Assembly (NCBI GenBank): GCA_007115705.1
Contig: QXEO01002092.1
Coordinates: forward strand, 558,001-622,000
Direction of reading: 5' to 3'
DNA: 64,000 nt
DNA from: Dactylis glomerata
Taxonomy: Eukaryota > Streptophyta > Magnoliopsida > Poales > Poaceae
Below are positions 9,598 through 20,986 of the stretch, piece by piece. The notes under the pieces were generated by a model. That model searched no databases and was not told where the DNA came from. It saw only the letters and a program-made list of their open reading frames with translations. Positions within the stretch are counted from its first letter, which is position 1; each line of letters opens with the position of its first letter. Both the position numbers and the translations under genes were made by a program.

Positions 9598-9963
9598 AAT
9601 CTCCTCGTGTAATCTCCTTTTTTATTTACTCTTTTGCTGTAATGAACAATCATATTTAGCTTTATGCTTATCTATAATAGACCATGGGAACAGTTCATCG
9701 TTCCGAGGTGTGATTTATATATATTATCGGGTTCCTTTGAACCAATTGTACTGCTTGTAGAATATCGGGTTGTTTCTCAACCTAGTAGCGTGTGTTAACA
9801 AGATCTCCACACTTTATTTCATACGACCCGAGGGTTGAAGCCCCCGAGCGGAAAGTAAGACAATTGTACAATTTGTTGAGTTTAACCCAAGGAACTCGAC
9901 CTATGGCCTCTTGTTCTGAGTTCAGAGGGTCAACTCGAAGTTACTGTTATCGATAGATTTCTT
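9598..9963. other. Convergent 3' flanks of integrase and antisense B3 ORF in E
   Basis: About 365 bp between the converging stop codons. It contains the conserved block GAAGCCCCCGAGCGGAAAG and GACCTATGGCCTCTTGTTCTGAGTTCAGAGGGTCAA. No ORF or clear poly(A) signal was identified. Confidence 0.6.
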
Positions 9964-11697
9964 CTATGCGTAGAAACGTCGTAGCTGCTCTACATTCCAC
10001 GGGTTGCTTTCGTCCTTTCCTGTTTTCTTGTCTTGTAGTCGATAAGCTCCTCCTGGTATCACGTCTGTAACGATGTAAGGTCCCACCCAAGGGGACTCTA
10101 GCTTGCCGTGGCCATCTTGTTTGAGTCGTAAGACTAGATCTCCCACCACAAAGGATCGTGGATGAACTCGACTACTATGGTAGTTCCACAGACTTTGTTG
10201 ATACTGCGTAGCTCTTTCCAGTGCTTTATCTCTTGCTTCATCCAATGCATCGACGTCGTTTTGTAATGCTTCTGTTGAGGTTATCTCGTAGTACGCCGTT
10301 ACTCTTGGAGCTTCATGTGTAATTTCGACTGGAAGCACGGCTTCTGCGCCATGGACCAGGAAGAATGGAGTTTCTTGAGTAGCTGCGTTAGGCATAGTTC
10401 TTAGACTCCAAAGAACGGAAGGCAGTTCTTCTATCCAAGCACTCTTGGCTTTCTCTAGAGGTGCTAAAAGCCTCTTTTTCATCCCGCTGCATATTAGGCC
10501 ATTGGCTTTTTCGACTTGTCCGATTGTCTTCGGATGCGCTACGGATACAAACTTGAGTTTGATTCCCAAACCTTCGCAGTAATTCTTGAATTCCTTTGAA
10601 GTAAAGTTTGTCCCATTGTCTGTGATGATGTTGTATGGTACTCCGAAGCGAAATACTATTGACTTGATAAAGTTGATTGCTGCTGTTGAATCTTGAGTTG
10701 TTACCGGAGTCGCTTCTATCCACTTGGTAAATTTGTCGACTGCCACCAACATATAGACATGCCCTCCTGGCCAGGATTTGTGCAATTTTCCAACCATGTC
10801 GAGGCCCCACTGCGCGAAGGGCCAAGGCAATGGTATTGGCTGTAGTTCTGCTGCCGGCGCGTGTGGCCGTGATGCAAATCTTTGACATGCTTTACACGTT
10901 CGGACTATATCTTTCGCGTCTTCAATGGCTGTTAACCAATAGAATCCTGCTCGAAATGCTTTTGCTGCAATTGCCCTGCTGCTAGCATGATGACCACATA
11001 CTCCAGCATGTATATCTTTTAATATTATTTGTCCTTCTTGGGGTGTTACACAACGCTGTAGAACGCCCGTTATGCTCCTTTTGTATAATTTTCCCTGCAA
11101 TACGACAAATGATTTTGATCGTCGAGTTATCCTTTTGGCTTCCACTGCATCTTCTGGCAACTTCTTATTCATCATGTACTCGAGATACGGCTGCATCCAA
11201 GTTTCCTCTATCATCATGACCTCTTCTGGCTCTGGTGTTCTTCCAACATTTTTTGCACCAGCCCCCGAGTCTACTGCAGGAGTCGAATTTTTAACGTTTT
11301 TTATTGATCTTTCGACTATCTCTTCCCAGAAGACTCCAGATGGTACAGGCAGGCACTGTGATCCAATATTCGCTAGATTATCGGCTTCTTCATTGCTGTT
11401 TCTGCTGACGTGCGAGACTTCGCACCCATCAAATGTTCCTTCAAGATAGTGATACAGGTTCTTGTAGGCCATCATATTGTCGTTGATTGTGTCGCACCTG
11501 TTCATAACTTGCTGGACGATGAGATTCGAGTCTCCAAATATTTTTAGTCGAGTTGCTCCACACGCCTTGGCCATCTTCATTCCGTGCAACAGAGCCTCGT
11601 ATTCTGCTTCATTATTGGAGGCTTGCGAAAAACTCATCCTTAAAACATATTTCAATTTGTCACCTTGTGGTGATATCAGGACTACTCCTGCGCCTGC
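9964..11697 (-). pseudogene. Second RNase H and integrase part of element E pol
   Basis: A single open frame of about 570 codons covers the end of pol. It begins in an RNase H-like domain of the plant/archaeal type (ASNNEAEYEALLHGM, LKIFGDSNLIVQQ, NEEADNLANIGSQ). After a linker comes the integrase zinc finger (GHHASS..., CKACQRF), then the DDE core (GLDMVGKL; IITDNGTNFTSKEF; GQVEKANG) and a C-terminal GPY/F-type module (SPWVGPYIVTDVIPGGAYRLQD). The presence of a second RNase H in addition to the one fused to RT is a feature of the Tat lineage. It is open itself, but it is preceded by a stop at 11698-11700 and a frameshift upstream, so the polyprotein cannot be made intact. Confidence 0.9.
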
Positions 11698-13283
11698 ACC
11701 TTAGATTCTTTTAGAACTGTTGAAGTACATTGTCCATATACTCGATAAATCTAGCGGTCCCGTGCTCTGTAGTTCCAGCCACTCTGCCGTGAAATCTGGC
11801 AAAATTTGCGACTTGATCGCCTTCCTTTTTTCACACGTGATGTCCAGGGGAGACAATTTGATTCCCCATAAGGAGACACGTCCTGTTGCTGAAGGGTTGT
11901 TCAATATGTTTGATAGTGGGGCCTCGTTGACCACTATGATTGGGTGCACCGCGAAGTATTGTCGCAATTTTCATGTTGTTGTAAAAACACTATATGCGAG
12001 TTTTTGATAGTGCGGATACCTCTGTTTCGTCGGAGAAATTATTTCACTGATGAAATACACCGGTCTTTGGACGCCGGGAGCTTTCCCTTCTTCACTTCTT
12101 TCGACTACTAATACTGTACTCACCACCTGATGGGTTGCGGCGATGTAGAGTAGTAGTGGTTCTTTTTCTTTTGGTGCGACCAGCACTGGTGGCGTGGAAA
12201 GCACTTTTTCAGCTGCGCAAAGGCTGCATCTGCTTCTGCTGTCCATTCAAACTTATCATCTGACTTCTTCATGAGTGCATAAAATGGAAGAGCTTTCTCT
12301 CCTAATCTAGCAACAAAACGACTTAGAGCCGCGACGCGTCCTGCGAGTTTCTGTACGTCGTGTAGTTTCGTGGGTTTCCCCATTGTTAAAATTGCTTGGA
12401 TCTTCTCTGGGTTCGCCTCTATTCCTCATGCAGATACTAGAAACCCTAGGAGTTGTCCTACTAACACGCCAAAAGAACACTTTGTCGAGTTAAGCTTAAG
12501 CTTGTACCTGTTCAAGTTGTCGAAGGTTTCTGCCAAGTCGCTGATTAAGGATTCTTCTTTTCTTGTAGTGATGACTACATCGTCGATGTAGACTTGGATG
12601 TTGCATCCTATTTGGCTTCCGAGGCAGTTTTGCATCATCCATTGATAGGTTGCTCCTGCATTTTTTAGGCCGAAAGGCATTACTTGATAGCAAAACACTC
12701 CATATGGCATGATGAAGGCTATCTTTTCTTCGTCTTCTTTCTTCAACTTGATCTGGTTATAACCAGAATATGCTTCCAGAAAGGAAAGCCTTGCGCATCC
12801 CGCTGTTGAATCAATTATCTGATCAACGCGGGGTAAAGGGAAGGGATCCTTTGGATAGTGTTTGTTGAGAGATGTGTAGTCGACACACACTCTTTGTACG
12901 TCTGTATTTTTCTTGGGTACGATGATTGGGTTGGATACCCAACTCGAAGTTTTTATTTCTCTGATAAATCCGGCGTTTTCTAGCATGTGCAGCTCCGATG
13001 CTATCGCCTTTCTTTTTGGTTCATCAAATCGTCTCAGCGGTTGCTTGACTGGCTTTGCTTTAGGATCCACATTTAGTGCGTGCTCGACGTGTTCCCTGGG
13101 AACCCCTGGCATGTCTGAAGGACACCAGGCGAAGATTTCCTAGCGCTCACGGAGGAACTCGACGAGCACGTTTTCCTATGTGGGATCTAAGTTTATTGCA
13201 ATCGATATAGTCTTGTTCGGGTCTGTAGGGTGGACCTGGATTTTCTTCGAGTCTTGTGTTGTATCGAAGGCCTGATCTGGCAG
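11698..13283 (-). pseudogene. Reverse transcriptase and first RNase H of element E
   Basis: The RT fingers/palm are clear: GFIREIKTSSWVSNPIIVPKK, VDYTSLNKHYPKDPFPLPR, PFGLKNAGATYQ and YIDDVVI. The first catalytic motif reads FLEAYSGYNQ, whereas B and C keep an Asp at this position (MDAYSGY, LDAYSGY), so the catalytic Asp is replaced by Glu. A stop (CGA to TGA type) lies at about 12423-12425, a frameshift near 12210 (QLKK / STPPVLVAPK), and further stops near 11968 and 11698. The RNase H part follows (LLLYIAATHQVVSTVL, QRPVYFISE). The copy is dead. Confidence 0.88.
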
Positions 13284-13286
13284 GGA

Positions 13287-16118
13287 TCATCCAACGTCGG
13301 GTTGCACATTATGATCAATTTCTCCTTTAAGTCTCTCGTACTCTGCTGTCATGCCGAAAGTTTGTGCCATCCTGTTGAATTCTTTGTCGCAGGTGTTGGA
13401 TACTTCAAAGCTTCCTTGCACTGTGATTGTTCCTTTGGGTCCTGGGATCTTTAGCGTTAAATACGCGTAATGTGGTACTGCCATGAACTTTGCAAATGCT
13501 GGACGCCGTAGAATTGCGTGGTACTGTGAAGGCCAGTCCATGACTTTAAATTCCAACTTCTCCCTGCGATAGTTGCTGCTACTGCCAAAACAGACGTCGA
13601 GTTCTATTTTCCCCAGAGGGTAATTTGCGGCTCCTGGTACTATTCCATGGAAAGAATAATCTGTTCGCTTCAGGCTTGTCAATGAGATACACATTGCCTT
13701 CAGCGTTCTTGCGTATATTAAGTTTATTCCACTTCCTGCATCCATGAATACTCTCCCGATGTCGTATCCTCCTATTTGCGTTTTCAGCACCATTGGCGAG
13801 TGTCCTGGCCTGCGCACTTTCCTCGGATGGTCTGCTCTACTGAACCTAATTGGTTGGTCTGACCATCGCAGGTACTCCGTAGTAGCTGGTGCTGATGATA
13901 TTGCTAGGTTTACCTGCCTTGATATACTTTTTTGCTCTTTCTTTGACTTGGGCACTGGTTGAATCATTGCTGATATGTAGACTTTCGACTCCAGGTGCCT
14001 TGCTAGCCTTTGTGCCTGATATCCTTGGCTTGTATGCCTTTCACCTTGCCACTCTTCTTGGGTTGGACCCATGGCATTTTGTAACCTTAAGAAAGTTCTA
14101 CAGTCTTTCATCTGGTGGTTAGAGACTCTCTTTCCATCGAGATACGCGTAATGGATTCGGCAAGGTCCATACAGCATGTCTTCAGCCGAAGGTCCAGAAT
14201 ATCTTGGCTTTTCTGTTCTTTGGTTGCCTCTTGCCTGAAACTTCCTGTTTTCGTAACCTTCCTCTTCCTTTCCTTCGGGTCCCACTGCTACCTGATTCCA
14301 CCTTGTGTGAGTATCCCTGCTGCGGTGTTTTCTCCTATGTCTGCTTGTTCCGTCGACTTCTGGTGAGCGTCCTCTTTTGTTGTTGTATGCATCTTCTCTG
14401 TCAGCAAATCAATTAGCTTCTTCCATTAGTTCGGCTACTGTTGCTGGCCTTGTTCTTCCTATTTCTTCCACGAGGTCTGAGCGACGAAGGCCGGCAGAAA
14501 AAGCATCTATTGCTCTTTCATCGGAGACGTCTTCAGCTGAGTTTTTGATTACACTCCATCGTTGTATATAGGAACGTAGAGTTTCGCCTTTCTTTTGCAC
14601 GCATGCTTTGATTTCCTCCAGCGACGCTGGACGCTTATATGTCGAACATAAATCTCTTACGAATTGGTTTTCGAGTTCTCCCCAACTTCCGATGGACTCA
14701 TCGGGTAGGGTATTCAACCAAGACCGTGCTGCGCCGGTGAGGTGCAATTGTAAACTCTGCATTGCTGTTGCTTTTGTTCCCCCTAATATCTGCACTGCTT
14801 GTAGGTAATCTGACAACCATAAGGTTGGTTCTTGTGACCCATCGTACTTTTGCTGGTCGTGTGGTAATTTGAATCCTTTGGGTATCCACGTTTTGCGAAC
14901 CCTGCGGGTAAAGCATGACGCGCCCATCTCTTTCTCACCGTCTTCATAATTTTCTTCCCTCCATGCGTGGCCTGACTTGTTTACTCGAGCTTGCGCTATT
15001 ATATTTCTTGCGTCCTCCTTCCTTTTTTGTCGCCTTTCTTCCTCTGATGACTCGCTGGACTCACTTTGAGTGTCTTTGTGCTTGTATTTTTCTTTTTCGT
15101 TGTAGCTTGTCGTTTTTGCTTTTGCACCTTTTCTTATGATCTCGTCTTCTATTATCCCGAGGCTTCGCAGTGCGGCTTGGTGCATGTCCTCCTGCGGATC
15201 TCCAGGCTTTGGCCACGTGGTTAGCAGATACGCATGTGCTGCTATCAGCGCTGCTTCTGGTGTTTCTTGCACAAAGTCCTCTTCCTCCTCCTCTGGCTAT
15301 GGGGTTATACTTCTCGAGTATCTTTCTTCTCTCCTATGCCCTGTTGTCCTTCTGTTGTGCTTCGGGTCTCCGTGCCTTTCCCTGCTGTACTCTGAATCAT
15401 CGATGTAATCATCCCAACACTCTTCGCTTGACATGCTGTTAATATCCAGTCTTTTCGTGAATATGTCTCTTTCCTCTCTTAATTTCTTCTTATGCTGGTG
15501 CAGTGCATACTGGTATCCCATTAGAACTTCTCTTCTTGATCCTTCCGGTATTTTTGTGCCATGATTGATAGCTGACATGATGATTCTCCATTCTCTAGTT
15601 GAGACGCGAATTTTCTCTTTCTCCTTCCTATTCGGCTCCCTTGCCTTGTCGACTTGCCTGTCGACTCCTTTGTTTCCTTCGCGGTTGTTTTCATCTTCTA
15701 CTTCAGTGATAATCGCGCATAACTGATGTACGCTTTTGGAGACGCCGCTGCTTCCGGTGGCGAAGTCCCTTGTACTATTGCGTGTTTTTAACGCTTTTAC
15801 TTCCATGTCGAACTTTCCCTGAATTTTGTCGCCTTCTGTGATTTGTGCTTCTCCTGAGCTGACCGGCGAGCTTACCTTGCTGGAAGAGCCTTCAGATGAT
15901 TCCATCATTGCTACTGTTTCGGGCTCAGTTGCCGACAGATCTGGTTTCGTCGGATCCGAAAGGTGAGTCGAACCCGATGGTCCGATGAGGATGCTTAGAC
16001 TTCCGATTGTTAACTCCATCTCTTCACTTTCATCGATTCCTGCATTGCTACTAGCTAAAAGCGAAAAAGCCGTCGAATTCATGATTCCAACGCCTAGAGT
16101 CCCCACGGTTGGCGCCAA
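13287..16118 (-). pseudogene. gag-protease of element E
   Basis: It is read in one frame from the primer site, with stops at about 15294-15296 (ITP*PEEEE), 14406-14408 (EAN*FADRE) and 13284-13286 (DVG*SLPD). Domains: an N-terminal region with ELTIGSLSILIGPSGS, a retrotrans_gag domain (LHLTGAARSWLNTL ... AFSAGLRRSDLVEEIGR), a CCHC-like linker remnant (GPCRIHYAYLDGKRV.NHQMKDC) and the retropepsin-like protease with FMDAGSGINLIYARTL. Compared with B, each nonsense change fits a C-to-T (or G-to-A) change in CAG, CGA or AGA codons. Confidence 0.9.
16101..16118 (-). promoter_or_regulatory. Primer binding site of element E
   Basis: On the minus strand the 5' LTR is followed after one base by TTGGCGCCAACCGTGGGG. 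B has TTGGCGCCGACCGTGGGG and C TTGGTGCCGACCGTGGGG at the same place. TGGCGCC... is a usual plant retroelement primer start; I do not assign the tRNA species. Confidence 0.75.
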
Positions 16119-16119
16119 T

Positions 16120-16453
16120 TGACGAGGGTTAACTCGACAAATGTCCTAAATGAAGGACTTAGGATCGGGGAGACAGGGCATCGGATGAACTCGAAGGTAA
16201 AGTTAGTCGAAATAAGGTGTATCGAAAGTAAACTTGGGTGTTTAACCTGGCTTGCTTTCAATCTGTCCCACACCGTCCCCTCCTGGCCCCTATATATAGA
16301 TGGCCAGGTCTCGAGGATCGGGTGGGATCCGATACAGATTACAATATCGACATACGGTAAGGACTCGTATCTCGACTATCATTACAATTGGGCCTAGCTT
16401 AACGGGCCTTAGGGGTACTCAACTAACGGTCTCTATTATCTATACCCTTGTCA
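16120..16453 (-). repeat. 5' LTR of element E
   Basis: 334 bp, ends TGACGAGG and CTTGTCA on the plus strand, followed by the target duplication GCGGC at 16454-16458. Confidence 0.93.
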
Positions 16454-16729
16454 GCGGCAAAAGAGTGGGTTTGACCGGTATCCCGAATTCAAGTCCAAGG
16501 GGATTGAATTTGAAGTAGGTGGCAAGTATCTGTTCCAGCAGTTAACTGACCTCTTGATCCGTCAGAGTTGTCAGGCTTGTTCATCAAAACCCCTTGCGAG
16601 ATATTATAAGTCGAAAGACCAAGTCGAAGATTTGAAGATATGAAGAAGTCAAAGAATTGATCAAATCGAAGATTTCAAGATTAGAGATTCAACCCAAATT
16701 TATAATTCTGGTAGAATCTCAGGGGCTAC

Positions 16730-17064
16730 TGACAAGGGTATAGATAATAGAGCCCGTTAGTTGAGTACCCCTGAGGCCCGTTAAGCTAGGCCCAATTGTA
16801 ATGATAGTCGAGATACGAGTTCTTACCGTATGTCGATATTGTAATCTGTATCGGATCCCACTCAATCCTCGAGACCTGGCCATCTATATATAGGGGCCAG
16901 GAGGGGACGGTGTGGGATAGATTGAACGCAAGCCAGGTTAAACACCCAAGTTTACTTTTGATACACCTTATTTCGACTAAACTTTACCTTCGAGTTCATC
17001 CGACGCCCTGTCTCCCCGATCCTAAGTCCTTCATTTAGGACATTTGTCGAGTTAACCCTCATCA
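16730..17064 (+). repeat. 3' LTR of element F
   Basis: 335 bp, TGACAAGGG...CCTCATCA, TATATATAGG near 16890. The sequence that follows (ACAGC at 17065) is pol of element D, so ACAGC is the expected right-hand target duplication of F; the left one is outside the window. Confidence 0.92.
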
Positions 17065-18338
17065 ACAGCAGAACCAAAAGAGGTCATGATGATCGAAGAA
17101 ACTTGGATGCAGCCATATTTGGCATATATGATAAATAAGGCACTACCCGAAGGTCCAGTGGAAGCGAAAAGGATAATACGACGATCCAAGACTTTCGTTG
17201 TATTATAAGGAAAACTTTACAAGAAAAGCATAACAGGCGTATTGCAGCGATGCGTCACCCCTCAAGAAGGGCAGGAAATCTTAAAAGACATCCACGCAGG
17301 AGTATGTGGACACCACGCCAGTAGCAGAGCTACGCGTCTAAAGCCTTTCGAGCAGGATTCTATTGGTTAACACCCATTGAGGACGCAAAATACATAGTTC
17401 AAAAGTGTGAAGCATGTCAAAGATTCGCATCTCGGCCACACGTGCCAGCAGCAGAATTGCAGCCAATACCACTGTCCTGGCCATTCGCACAATGGGGTCT
17501 CGACATGGTAGTAAAATTGCACAAATCTTGGCCAGGAGGGCATGTTTATATGCTAGTAGCAGTCGACAAATTCACCAAGTGGGTAGAAGCAGCCCCAGTA
17601 ACAACCCAAGATTCTAAAGCCGCAATCAATTTCATCAAGTCCATAGTCTTTCGCTTCGGAGTACCACACAGCATCATAACAGACAATGATACAAATTTCA
17701 CATCAAAGGAGTTCAAGGACTACTGTGAAGGATTGGGAATCAAATTGAAATTTGCATCTGTGGCGCATCCAAAAACAAACGAAAAAGTCGAGAAAGCTAA
17801 TGGATTAATATGTAATGGGTTAAAGAAGAGGCTGTTAGCACCCCTCGAGAGAGCAAAACATGCTTGGGTAGAAGAGTTGCCCTCCGTACTTTGGAGTCTA
17901 CGAACTACACCCAACGCAGCTACTCAAGAAACACCTTTCTTCCTGGTCCACGGTGCAGAAGCCGTGCTTCCAATCGAAATTACACATGAAGCCCCAAGAA
18001 TCACGGCTTACAACGAAACAACTTCCACAGAAGCACTTCAGGATGATGTCGATGCACTAGATGAAGCAAGAGATAAAGCGTTGGCTAGGGCCACGTAGTA
18101 TCAACAGAGTCTTTGGAACTACCACAGTAGTCGAGTTCGTCCACGATCTTTCGTAGTGGGAGACCTAGTCTTACGACTCAAGCAAGATGGACATGGAAAA
18201 CTCGAGTCCCCATGGGTGGGACCTTACATCGTGACAGAAGTGATACCAGGAGGAGCTTATCGACTACAAGACAAGAAAACGGGGAAAGACGAGAGTAACC
18301 CATGGAATGCAGAGCAACTACGGCGGTTCTACGCATAA
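17065..18338 (+). pseudogene. Integrase of element D
   Basis: It starts in the linker before integrase (VMMIEETWMQPYLAYMINKALP). A stop (VVL*GKLYKK) lies near 17205, a frameshift disrupts the zinc finger near 17335 (SSRA then shifted), and CAG has become TAG at 18096-18098. The DDE residues are visible (GLDMVVKL; IITDNDTNF; EKVEKANG) and the C-terminal SPWVGPYIVTEVIPGGAYRLQD is present. The final stop is at 18336-18338. Confidence 0.88.
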
Positions 18339-18712
18339 GCGACATAAGGCGACAAAGAATTCTTTGAGTTATGACCTTCCGAACCCAGAACATGAGGCCA
18401 TAGGTCGGGTTCCTTAGGTCAGCTCGACAATATATGTAAATATTTTATTTTCCACTCGGGGGCTTAGACCCTCGAGTCGTACGAAATAAAAGATAAACAA
18501 GTTATTAGTGAGATCTGTGATTATCTTTGACATATTATAAGGTTGTTTGCAACCTGACATTCGGCAGCAGCACATACGGTTTAGAGGAACCTGACAATAT
18601 ATTAAGTCCATACCTCAGAACTACGATCTGTTCCCATGGTCTATTAATAAAGCAAAGGCAACACATAATCCAGTGATCAGTACTACGAACAAAGAGATTA
18701 CATAAAATGAAT
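18339..18712. other. Convergent 3' flanks in element D
   Basis: About 370 bp between the integrase stop and the stop of the antisense B3 ORF. It contains GACCTTCCGAACCCAGAACATGAGG-like and GGGGGCTTAGACCCTCGAGTCGTACGAAATAAA-like blocks shared with B and E. No ORF. Confidence 0.6.
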
Positions 18713-19285
18713 CTAGTGAAAATGTACTTCAGCCTCATACTCCTTCTAGCACTGGGTGCCATCATAGATCCTCATGTCAAACTTCGACGTGCCGATATGG
18801 AAGTCGAAGGTCATGAAGAAGCCATGATGGATGTCATGGTCTTCTGCAAACAGCGACCAGCCACCCTTGAAATACTGTTCACCGGCGCCGTCGTACTAGA
18901 CCTCCACTTCATAGGGAGTTCCTCCCCCAGAGTGTTCACGAAGAACTGCTTCCCGCAGTTCTCGCCCGTCCATGAACTTGGTGAAATTCAGCGGTAACCG
19001 CTGAATCTCACGACACTGTGCGCCGGCGATGCAAAAGAAGGAATAGATTCTGGGCGAAGGAGGAGAAGCATTAGCAGAAGGAGCACTTGGACCTGGTGTG
19101 GCAGATGGCACCTTGGGTTTATTCTTGCTCCCAGCCGGACGGCCGGGGTGCCACTTCACCGGAGCGGACGACGAAATTACCACAACCTCGACTGTAGCTT
19201 TGTTCTTGCTGCTGCGAGGGTGGCCGCAACCCCGTTTCTCCACTGGGGCGCCGATGTTCACATATGATCCACCCGCATCGGCCAT
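18713..19285 (-). pseudogene. AT-hook / B3 ORF of element D with two nonsense changes
   Basis: The full 573 bp length (190 codons plus stop) is conserved exactly with E and B, starting at MADAGGS and ending VHFH-type. Two in-frame stops interrupt it: a Trp codon after YEVEV is TAG (near 18895), and the CAG in GTQCQKE is TAG (near 18744). The AT-hook region is weaker (HPRSSKNK, HPGRPAGSKNK) and the B3 core (LPLNFTKFMDGRELREAVL, KGGWS) is clear. The absence of any indel over the whole ORF suggests recent inactivation. Confidence 0.85.
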
Positions 19286-19430
19286 GGAGACAAGTGCTGG
19301 AAGAAAGAAACCCTAGATGAGGTGAAGAGGAAGAAGATGATGCGTCAGAAGGAAAATCTAATGACTGGATTAGGGTTTTTTTACCCTCCATAGACGTGGT
19401 TTATTTATAAGTACGCACTAATGGGCCTTT
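19286..19430 (-). promoter_or_regulatory. Promoter of the antisense B3 ORF in D
   Basis: On the minus strand: GGCCCA (rc of TGGGCC at 19422-19427), a TATA box TATAAATAAA (about 19400-19409), a telo-box AAACCCTAA (about 19370-19378) and a reverse telo-box TAGGGTTT just before the ATG. Order and spacing match E and B. Confidence 0.7.
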
Positions 19431-20462
19431 ACAAAAGCAAGGTCCAAATAATATTTACGGGCTCTTATATTTTGCCTAGTGCAGATGATAAAAGAAGGTT
19501 CAATGCATCAAGAGAGAAGTTATTTATCAAGAAGCACAAGTACCTCGTTTGGGACTCGAGGGCTTCAGTCATAAGAAAAGAAGAGCAGAATCTCCGAAAG
19601 GGCAAAGCATGTCGAAAAATATCAGCATACATAGTATATGGGACATGAATGTCTATAGTTTTGAGCCTATACCCGAAAAAATTCGGCTATAGACTCGGGG
19701 GCTACTCCCATCGGGAGCGCTGTCGCGCACCCGATAGAAAGAGATTGACAGAAAGGAGAAAAGTTGAAGCCAATAAATAAAAGAACTAGTTGGTGGACAA
19801 ATGGTTTAGGCGCACTCGGTTGTATTTCGTCAGCAATGAACTTCGACTACATTGTCGACAAAATAAAACCTCGATTACTCCCATCGGGAGCTATTTATGA
19901 GAGTTGCAAAAGGATAACCCGAAAGTTTTGTATATTGAAACAATCAAACAAGGCTGCGACATACGATTCTCGAGTTGCGTCATCGCGACAAAACTTGAAT
20001 GCCGTGGTTGAAATATATCACGAAGGTAAGACCCCAGGATCCGTCCTGTGTGGCCTGGTATATGCACATGGATGCGCTCTGCTAGTACGTATCCGTGTCT
20101 ACGACGCGAAGAAAATCCGGGTGGACGCACTGGGTACCCTGAGAATCACTGGGATTCATTCTTTGTAAGTCCTAAATGCGGCAAAAGAATGGGTTTGACC
20201 GGTTTCCCAAATTCAAGTCCAAGGAGATTGAATTTGAAGTAGGTGACAAGTATCTGTTCCGGCAGTTAACTGGCCTCTTGATCCATCAAAGTTGTCAGGC
20301 TTGTTCATCAAAACGCCTTGCGAGACATTATAATAAATGATAAGTCGAAAGACCAAGTCGAAGATTTGAAGATCTGAAGAAGTCAAGTGTTGATCAAGTC
20401 GAAGATTTGAAGATCCGAGATTCAACCCGAATATGCAATTCTAGTAGAATTTCGGGGGCTAC
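19431..20462 (+). other. 3' tail of element D
   Basis: Non-coding. It contains ACCCGAAAAAATTCGGCTATAG, CTCCCATCGGGAGCGCTG (near 19706), CTCCCATCGGGAGC (near 19877), the conserved CACGAAGGTAAG...GGTACCCTGAGAATCACTGGGATTCATTC block and the uninterrupted sequence TTGAAATATATCACGAAGG that shows where B entered C. Confidence 0.7.
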
Positions 20463-20797
20463 TGACAAGGGTATAGATAATAGAGCCCGTCAGTTGAGTA
20501 CCCCTGAGGCCCGTTAAGCTAGGCCCAATTGTAATACTAGCCGAAATACGAGTTCATGTCGTATGTCGATATTGTAATCTGTATCGGATCCCACCCGATC
20601 CTTGAGACCTGGCCATCTATATATAGGGGTCAGGAGGGAACGGTGAGGGACAGATTGAAAGCAAGCCAGGTTCTACACCCACGTTTACTTTCGATACACA
20701 CCTTGTTTGACTGACTTTACCTTCGAGTTCATCCGACACCCTGTCTCCCCGATCCTAAGTCCTTCATTTAGGACATTTGTCGAGTTAATCCTCATCA
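20463..20797 (+). repeat. 3' LTR of element D
   Basis: 335 bp, TGACAAGGG...TCCTCATCA, TATATATAGG near 20618. It is more diverged from the other LTRs of the family (TACTAGCCGAAATACG, TTCATGTCG). Confidence 0.9.
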
Positions 20798-20986
20798 GTC
20801 CCTCACCGTCCTCTCCTGGCCCCTATATATAGGTGGCCAGGTCTCAAGGAACGGGAGGGATCCAGTACGTATTACAATATCGGTATACGACATGAACTTG
20901 TATCTCGACTTGGATTACACTTGGGCCTAGCTTGGCGGGCCTCAGGGGTACTAAACTAATAGGCTCTACTATCTATACCCTTGTCA
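20798..20986 (-). repeat. 3' LTR remnant of element C
   Basis: 189 bp matching 37042-37347 from GTCCCTCACC to CTATACCCTTGTCA. The other part should lie beyond element D, left of the window. Confidence 0.85.

Larger units (their letters stand above)
7627..16453 (-). mobile_element. Element E: complete-length Tat-lineage Gypsy element
   Basis: E is 8827 bp, with two 334 bp LTRs (7627-7960 and 16120-16453), both with ends TGACGAGG / CTTGTCA on the plus strand. A perfect 5 bp duplication GCGGC flanks it (7622-7626, 16454-16458). Order on the minus strand: 5' LTR, primer site, gag, protease, RT, RNase H, second RNase H, integrase, antisense B3 ORF, tail, 3' LTR. By eye the LTRs differ at about 10 of 334 sites (3 %), mostly transitions. 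At a commonly used grass LTR rate this would be roughly one million years. The host is element F. Confidence 0.95.
332..17064 (+). mobile_element. Element F: Tat-lineage Gypsy derivative lacking RT and integrase, interrupted by element E
   Basis: Visible parts are gag-protease (332-2533), an antisense spliced gene (2822-6674), a repeated 3' tail (6930-7626 and 16459-16729) and a 3' LTR (16730-17064). The tail is split by element E with a perfect GCGGC duplication. The sequence after the LTR resumes in the pol of element D (ACAGCAGAACC), so F lies inside D. F shares LTR and tail with B, D and E, but its gag is clearly diverged from theirs and no RT, RNase H or integrase lies between gag and tail. 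It is therefore best read as a non-autonomous partner that uses the same cis sequences. The 5' LTR and start of gag are lost left of 332. Confidence 0.85.
17065..20797 (+). mobile_element. Element D: 3' part of a Tat-lineage Gypsy element
   Basis: Only the portion right of the F insertion is visible: the linker and integrase, the antisense B3 ORF, the tail and the 3' LTR (20463-20797). The upstream half is separated by F and would lie left of the window. D's 3' LTR joins at 20798 to GTCCCTCACCGTCC, the interior of an LTR of element C. In C's other LTR the same sequence is continuous (TCAATCTGTCCCTCACC, near 37160). D is therefore inserted in C's 3' LTR, with GTCCC as the presumed duplication. 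Confidence 0.9.

Noticed and set aside
13744..15442. Plus-strand frames over the gag of E
   Set aside because: Cys/Leu-rich shadows of the degenerate gag on the minus strand.
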